From contig JAEYUE010000091.1 of assembly GCA_023433655.1 (NCBI GenBank), positions 1-25,493 on the forward strand: a stretch of 25,493 nucleotides of DNA, given 5' to 3'. Of the stretch, positions 21,891 to 25,493 are shown piece by piece. The position numbers and the translations under genes were made by a program. The stretch comes from Pseudomonadota bacterium. Lineage in GTDB: Bacteria > Pseudomonadota > Alphaproteobacteria > Caulobacterales > Caulobacteraceae. Each line of letters starts with the position of its first letter. Positions within the stretch are counted from its first letter, which is position 1. Under the pieces are notes generated by a model. The model was given only the letters and a program-made list of their open reading frames with translations, searched no databases and was not told the DNA's origin.

Positions 21891-22190
21891 ATGACTCTCT
21901 CCGACCTCACCGCCTCGGTCCTGCGCATCTCCGACATCTACGCGCACGAGCACGCCATCGACCGCGACCGCGACTGGGCGCTGCTGAAGCTGCAGGAGGA
22001 GCTGGGCGAACTGACGGCCGAACACCTGCGGATGAGCGGACGGGCGCGGGGCGCGGCGGATGCGGCGAAGCTCGGCGACGAGGCGGCCGACGTGCTGGGG
22101 ATGCTGCTGATCTACTGTGACCGGGCCGGGATCGACCTCGAGCAGGCGATGCAGCGCAAGTGGCTGCACTGGCTGGAGAAGGCGGCGTGA
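21891..22190 (+). CDS. MazG-like nucleotide pyrophosphohydrolase
   Basis: A 99-residue all-alpha protein with MazG-superfamily metal-binding features: the EExxE-type motif in LQEELGEL (Glu36, Glu37, Glu40) and the second ExxD in LGDEAADVLG (Glu64, Asp67). Such enzymes hydrolyse nucleoside triphosphates to monophosphates, often removing damaged or excess nucleotides. The position between thyA and folA suggests a role in thymidylate/dUTP or folate-linked nucleotide housekeeping, but the substrate is unknown. The stop TGA overlaps the GTG start of folA. The single-domain length is as in MazG-like rather than two-domain MazG proteins. Confidence 0.8.
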   Translation: MTLSDLTASVLRISDIYAHEHAIDRDRDWALLKLQEELGELTAEHLRMSGRARGAADAAKLGDEAADVLGMLLIYCDRAGIDLEQAMQRKWLHWLEKAA

Positions 22191-22705
22191 GCGCCCTGCC
22201 CCATCTCGCCCTCGTCGTCGCCCGGGCCCGCAACGGCGTCATCGGCCGCGACGGCGACCTGCCGTGGCGGCTGCGCAGCGACCTGCAGCGGTTCAAGGCC
22301 GTGACCATGGGCAAGCCCTGCATCATGGGGCGCAAGACCTGGGAGAGCCTGCCGCTGAAGCCGTTGCCGGGGCGGTTGAATCTGGTGCTGTCGAAGGACG
22401 AATCATTCACGGCGAAGGGCGCGCTGGTCTGCACTACGCTGGACGAGGCGGTGGAGATCGCGCGCGAGACGGCCGAGGAGGACGGGGTCGACGAGATCTG
22501 CGTCATCGGCGGCACGGCCCTGTTCGCCACGGCCCTGCCGCGGGCGAAGCGGCTGTATCTGACCGAGGTCGAGGCCGAGCCGGAGGGAGATGCGACGTTT
22601 CCGACCTTCGACGAGGGGGCGTGGAAAGAGGTATCGTCGGAGGCGTTTCCGGCCGGGGAGAAGGACGATCACGCCTTCGTCTTCCGGGTGCTGGAGAGGA
22701 GATGA
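22187..22705 (+). CDS. folA: Dihydrofolate reductase
   Basis: A 172-residue enzyme that reduces dihydrofolate with NADPH. Core motifs: NGVIGRDGDLPWRLRSDLQRFK with catalytic Asp32 (E. coli Asp27 equivalent), GKPCIMGRKTWESLP, LPGRLNLVLS and ICVIGGTALF. GTG at 22187 is the start: GGAGAAGG lies a few bases upstream and the codon overlaps the preceding stop; the nine codons before it belong to the MazG-like reading region. It regenerates tetrahydrofolate consumed by ThyA, and is the expected trimethoprim target. Confidence 0.96.
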   Translation: MSALPHLALVVARARNGVIGRDGDLPWRLRSDLQRFKAVTMGKPCIMGRKTWESLPLKPLPGRLNLVLSKDESFTAKGALVCTTLDEAVEIARETAEEDGVDEICVIGGTALFATALPRAKRLYLTEVEAEPEGDATFPTFDEGAWKEVSSEAFPAGEKDDHAFVFRVLERR

Positions 22706-22707
22706 CC

Positions 22708-23028
22708 ATGCTGATCGTGACCACCAACGACGCGCCCGGCCACCGGATCGTGCGGACGCTGGGGCTGGTGCGGGGCATCACGGTGCGCTCCCGCAACGTC
22801 ATCTCGGACGCCATCGGCGGACTGCAGTCGATGCTGGGCGGTCGGGTCGGCGCCTATGTGAAGCTGGCCGAGGCCTCGCGCGCCGAGGCCTATGAGGAAC
22901 TGGTCGAACACGCCCGGGCGATGGGCGCCAACGCCGTCATCGGCATGCGCTACGAGGCGAACGAGATCATGGAGGGCGTCACCGAGGTGCTGGCCTACGG
23001 CACGGCGGTGGTGACCGAGCCGGAGTGA
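22708..23028 (+). CDS. YbjQ-like protein (UPF0145, putative heavy-metal-binding fold)
   Basis: A 106-residue protein with the family N-terminus MLIVTTNDAPGHRI, then GLVRGITVRSRNVISDAIGGLQSMLGG (about 19-45), ARAMGANAVIGMRYEANEIMEG and a final beta strand VLAYGTAVVTEPE. Members form pentamers; the metal-binding role is a prediction for the family. Start taken at the second of two close ATGs (22702 and 22708): AGGAG at 22697-22701 is properly spaced only for 22708. The first ATG would overlap the folA stop. Confidence 0.85.
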   Translation: MLIVTTNDAPGHRIVRTLGLVRGITVRSRNVISDAIGGLQSMLGGRVGAYVKLAEASRAEAYEELVEHARAMGANAVIGMRYEANEIMEGVTEVLAYGTAVVTEPE

Positions 23029-23405
23029 GGACCAACGGGGCGATGGCGCTGTTGCTGGCGCTGGCCTCCGCGTCATGCGCCCGCGCCCCGGACCTCTCGG
23101 CGGTGGCGGCGGACGGGGACGTTCCGCCGGAGCGGCCGACGCTGGTCATCTGCGCCGCGGTGCTGGGCACGCTGGGCAACGCCATCCATGAGGGTCGCAG
23201 CGACAGGGACGCAGGCCGGACGAGCGCCGGCTACCGCGCCTATGCCCGCAAGGCCGCAGCCGTCCTGGGCGAGACGGAGAGTCGGCAGGCGATCGGCAGT
23301 TCCTTCGCCTTCTACGACTCCTTGACCCCGGCCCAGCTGGAGCGGGCGTCCGACATGTGTCTGAAGGCCGTCGACCGGGAATTCGACGCCGACGACTGGT
23401 GGTGA
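23025..23405 (+). CDS. Unknown secreted or membrane-anchored small protein
   Basis: A 126-residue protein starting at GTG 23025, which overlaps the stop of the YbjQ-like gene; an alternative ATG at 23043 would drop six residues. A hydrophobic stretch (residues 7-17) followed by Cys18 suggests a signal peptide, possibly a lipoprotein, although SAS-Cys is a poor lipobox. The mature part has two more cysteines, an all-helical look (AAVLGTLGNAIHEG, AYARKAAAVLGE, LTPAQLERASDMCLKAV) and an acidic C-terminus DADDWW. I do not recognise a family. Confidence 0.6.
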   Translation: MRTNGAMALLLALASASCARAPDLSAVAADGDVPPERPTLVICAAVLGTLGNAIHEGRSDRDAGRTSAGYRAYARKAAAVLGETESRQAIGSSFAFYDSLTPAQLERASDMCLKAVDREFDADDWW

Positions 23406-23470
23406 CCCCTGCGACGCTGTGGCAGGGTGTCGAGGCGCCTTAGCATGACGCGATGGTCGGGGGACCCGGA

Positions 23471-23983
23471 ATGGGCATGTTCGGCTGGCTGACCGGCGAC
23501 CGGTCGGCGCCGCGAGGGGCGGTGCGCGAGTCGGCGGAGGCCCTGCGCCGGCGGCTTCTGGACCTGAATGACGCCACGGCTCCCTATGTGATCCGCGACG
23601 GCGGGCCGGAAGGGGTGGATGTCGTCGCGGAATGGAAGATCGTCGACGCCGCGTGGTACGAGACCTTCGCCAAGGCTGGCATGGAGCGGCTGTTCAAGGT
23701 TCTGATGCGGTTCGACGAGGCGCGCGGCGTGGTGCGCGCCACTGACCAGGAATGGTCGGTGGAATGGCGCGCCGGCGCGCCCGAGCTGGCGCTGGCGGGC
23801 TCGGCCTTCCGCGGCCAGTCGCGGGAGATGAGCTTCGAACGCGCCTGGGGCTTCCTCGAGGACGGCACATTCGGCGAGATCTACGACTACGCCTTCAACA
23901 CCGGCGAAATCAAAGGCCCGCTGAAGGCCGCAGTCGCCAAAGGCGGCTGGGGCTGGAAGGGCGTCGCCTTCGCCAAGCTGTGA
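23471..23983 (+). CDS. Unknown conserved-looking protein
   Basis: A 170-residue protein with no signal peptide or membrane segment. It alternates helical and beta-rich parts: ALRRRLLDLNDATAPYVIRD, VAEWKIVDAAWYETFAKAG, LFKVLMRFDEARGVVRATD, and an aromatic C-terminus with repeated G-x-W (GGWGWKGVAF). No named family is recognised. The start is set at ATG 23471 because GGGGGA at 23459-23464 is six bases upstream; ATG 23453 would add six residues and 23477 would remove two. It is co-directional with the folA cluster after a 65-bp gap and ends one base from the mrp stop. Confidence 0.7.
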   Translation: MGMFGWLTGDRSAPRGAVRESAEALRRRLLDLNDATAPYVIRDGGPEGVDVVAEWKIVDAAWYETFAKAGMERLFKVLMRFDEARGVVRATDQEWSVEWRAGAPELALAGSAFRGQSREMSFERAWGFLEDGTFGEIYDYAFNTGEIKGPLKAAVAKGGWGWKGVAFAKL

Positions 23984-23984
23984 C

Positions 23985-25064
23985 CTAGACGCCGAGCACG
24001 TCCGCCACGCGGGCCGCAACGACGGCGAACCGCCTTGCCGCCTCACCCTCCGGGTCGGCGCTGACCAGCGGGCGGCCGGCGTCGCCCGCCTCGCGCAGGG
24101 CGGCGTCGAGAGGCAGGTCGCCAAGGAAGGGCACGCCGAGACGGTCGGCCTCCGCCTTCGCTCCGCCCGAGCCGAACACCGGCCCGGACATGTTCTCGAT
24201 CAGGCCGAGCGTCGGAACCTTGACCTTCTGGAACAGGGTGTGGGCCCGGCGGGCGTCGGCGAGGGCCACCTCCTGCGGGGTGGAGACGATGACGGCGCCG
24301 TCGAGCGGCGTCTTCTGGATGAGGGTCAGCTGGACGTCGCCCGTGCCCGGCGGCAGGTCGACCACCAGCACGTCGAGCGGCTGATCCTCCGTGCCCCAGC
24401 GGGTCTGGGTCAGCATCTGGGTGATGGCCTGCGACGCCATCGGGCCGCGCCAGACCATGGCGTCGTCGGCCCCGGCGAGCAGCCCCATGGACATGATCTT
24501 CAGCCCGTGCGCCCGGTGCGGCTCCATGGCCCCGTCGCGGTATTCCGGCTTGCCCGAAACGCCGAGCATGGTCGGCATGGACGGGCCGTAGACGTCCGCG
24601 TCCAGCACGCCGACCGAGAGGCCGCGGGCGGCGAGGGCGGCGGCGAGGTTGGCCGCGACGGTGGACTTGCCGACCCCGCCCTTGCCCGAGGCGACGGCGA
24701 GCACGCGGCGGACATGGGCCGGGCGATCGGTGGGCACAGGCGCCTTCGGCCGGTTCTGGTCGGCGGCCTGGGGGGACAGGATGGCGGTGCGGAAGCGCGG
24801 CTTCTGGACGGCCTCGGCGGTCAGCACCACCGAGACCCGCTCCATCCCCGGCAGGGCCTTGAGCGCGGTCTCGGCGGCGTCGCGGACGGGCGCGTAGATC
24901 GCCGTCTCGCGCGCCGGCACCTCCATGACGAAGCCGGCGCGGTCGGCGGCCACCGTCAGGCCCTGCACCAGACCCGCGGCCATCAACCCCTTGCCGCTCT
25001 TCGGATCGGCGATCGCATCGAGGGCGGCGATGACCTGCTGACGATCGAGCGGCGGATGGGACAC
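23985..25064 (-). CDS. Mrp/ApbC-type P-loop ATPase lacking all cysteines
   Basis: A 359-residue protein of the Mrp/NBP35 family, ATP-dependent carriers that deliver iron-sulfur clusters. An N-terminal MIP18/DUF59-like domain (about 8-85) is followed by the deviant Walker A VASGKGGVGKST (124-135), LDADVYGPSMP (154-164), VDLPPGTGDVQLTL (235-248) and IENMS (289-293). After ENMS most homologues have a CPxC motif that ligates a bridging 4Fe-4S cluster; here the sequence goes directly to GPVFGSGGAKAEADRLG, and the protein has no cysteine anywhere. GTG start with GAGGAG nine bases upstream. It is divergent from miaA. Confidence 0.9.
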   Translation of the reverse strand: MSHPPLDRQQVIAALDAIADPKSGKGLMAAGLVQGLTVAADRAGFVMEVPARETAIYAPVRDAAETALKALPGMERVSVVLTAEAVQKPRFRTAILSPQAADQNRPKAPVPTDRPAHVRRVLAVASGKGGVGKSTVAANLAAALAARGLSVGVLDADVYGPSMPTMLGVSGKPEYRDGAMEPHRAHGLKIMSMGLLAGADDAMVWRGPMASQAITQMLTQTRWGTEDQPLDVLVVDLPPGTGDVQLTLIQKTPLDGAVIVSTPQEVALADARRAHTLFQKVKVPTLGLIENMSGPVFGSGGAKAEADRLGVPFLGDLPLDAALREAGDAGRPLVSADPEGEAARRFAVVAARVADVLGV

Positions 25065-25154
25065 GGCGGCGGGCTCCTCGGGACTGCGGTCGGGCTTGCC
25101 CGGCGCAAGGCGGGCGTTCTATCGCCGATATAGTCCTTCGCCGCGAGCGCCGTT

Positions 25155-25493
25155 TTGTCCGAGAGCACATCCCGATCCGCCGCCGTGACCCTGATCGCGG
25201 GCCCGACCGCCTCGGGCAAGTCGGCGCTGGCGCTGGAGATGGCGGAGCGGACCGGGGCGGTGATCGTCAACGCCGACAGCCAGCAGCTGTACGCCGACCT
25301 GCGGGTGCTGAGCGCGCGGCCGTCGCCCGGGGACGAGGCCCGGGCGGAGCACCGGCTGTACGGCGTGGCCGACGCCGCCGAGGCCTGGTCGGTCGGTCGC
25401 TGGAGCCGGGCGGCGATGCAGACCCTGGCCGGGCTGGACGGGCGGCCGGCGCTGTTCGTCGGCGGCACCGGCCTTTATTTCACGGCCCTGACC
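25155..25493 (+). CDS. miaA: tRNA dimethylallyltransferase, N-terminal part (cut by window end)
   Basis: The frame from 25155 to the window end reads through the MiaA signatures TLIAGPTASGKSALAL (P-loop), VNADSQQLYADLRVLSARPS (the DSxQ motif that binds substrate) and LFVGGTGLYFTALT. MiaA transfers a dimethylallyl group to A37 of tRNAs reading UNN codons. The 3' part is missing. No ATG is available. A TTG at 25155 gives a short leader (about ten residues before the P-loop strand), and GTG at 25185 would start almost at the strand; neither has a strong ribosome-binding site, so the start is uncertain. Confidence 0.88.
   Translation, partial: MSESTSRSAAVTLIAGPTASGKSALALEMAERTGAVIVNADSQQLYADLRVLSARPSPGDEARAEHRLYGVADAAEAWSVGRWSRAAMQTLAGLDGRPALFVGGTGLYFTALT

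Overview
The window is about 25.5 kb of very GC-rich, gene-dense DNA from an alphaproteobacterial chromosome. Caulobacterales fits best, probably Brevundimonas or a close relative. The reasons are the strong GC bias in third codon positions, frequent GTG starts, a rnhA/tatABC block, a glnB-glnA pair, a thyA/mazG-like/folA cluster, a general-stress (EcfG/SigT-type) promoter match, and a HisKA_2-type kinase fragment. The genus is an inference. I see no phage, integrase, IS element, CRISPR array or conjugation gene: this is core chromosome with a few accessory-looking loci.

Layout. 1-543: end of an upstream gene and an NfeD-like membrane protein. 544-746: a dispersed palindromic repeat; a second copy lies inverted at 21664-21861. 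747-3382: rnhA (minus), divergent from tatA-tatB-tatC, followed by a small lipoprotein gene that appears to have its own EcfG-type stress promoter. 3403-5272: a bidirectional terminator, then glnA and glnB on the minus strand with a terminator-like hairpin between them. 5392-7949: nnrD, yaaA and a 3-hydroxybutyrate-dehydrogenase-like SDR. 7956-9504 (minus): a Sua5/TsaC-type protein and a cytochrome b561. 9627-14497: acyl-CoA dehydrogenase, a trypsin-like protease (minus) and a Tat-signal oligopeptidase B. 14513-17416: a DUF1036 protein, a GNAT acetyltransferase, a divergent pair of single-domain response regulator and degenerate histidine kinase, and a secreted small protein. 17551-17857: tRNA-Gln(UUG) on minus and tRNA-Pro(CGG) on plus. 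17922-20687: a secreted protein with two AprI/Inh-like domains, a divergent ilvC, a DUF924 protein and a small CxxC/CxxC protein. 20806-23983: thyA, a MazG-like gene, folA, a YbjQ-like gene and two unknown genes, mostly overlapping or tightly spaced. 23985-25493: an Mrp/ApbC ATPase (minus) and the start of miaA (plus, cut by the window end).

How the parts relate. tatABC encodes the twin-arginine exporter, and the oligopeptidase B in the same window carries a twin-arginine leader and so is a plausible client. glnB/glnA form the nitrogen-assimilation unit; the conserved uridylylation tyrosine (Tyr51 of PII) and adenylylation tyrosine (Tyr397 of GS) are both present. thyA, the MazG-like gene and folA form a thymidylate/folate/nucleotide-sanitation unit. 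No stretch over 300 bases lacks a gene.

The most notable observations are: the two inverted copies of a multi-hairpin repeat that begins within a few bases of stop codons; an Mrp ATPase with no cysteine at all; a HisKA_2-type kinase lacking its phospho-acceptor histidine, divergent from a receiver protein; a near-perfect EcfG promoter ahead of a small lipoprotein gene; and a duplicated inhibitor-like domain in a secreted protein. I did not find a clearly new multi-gene system.
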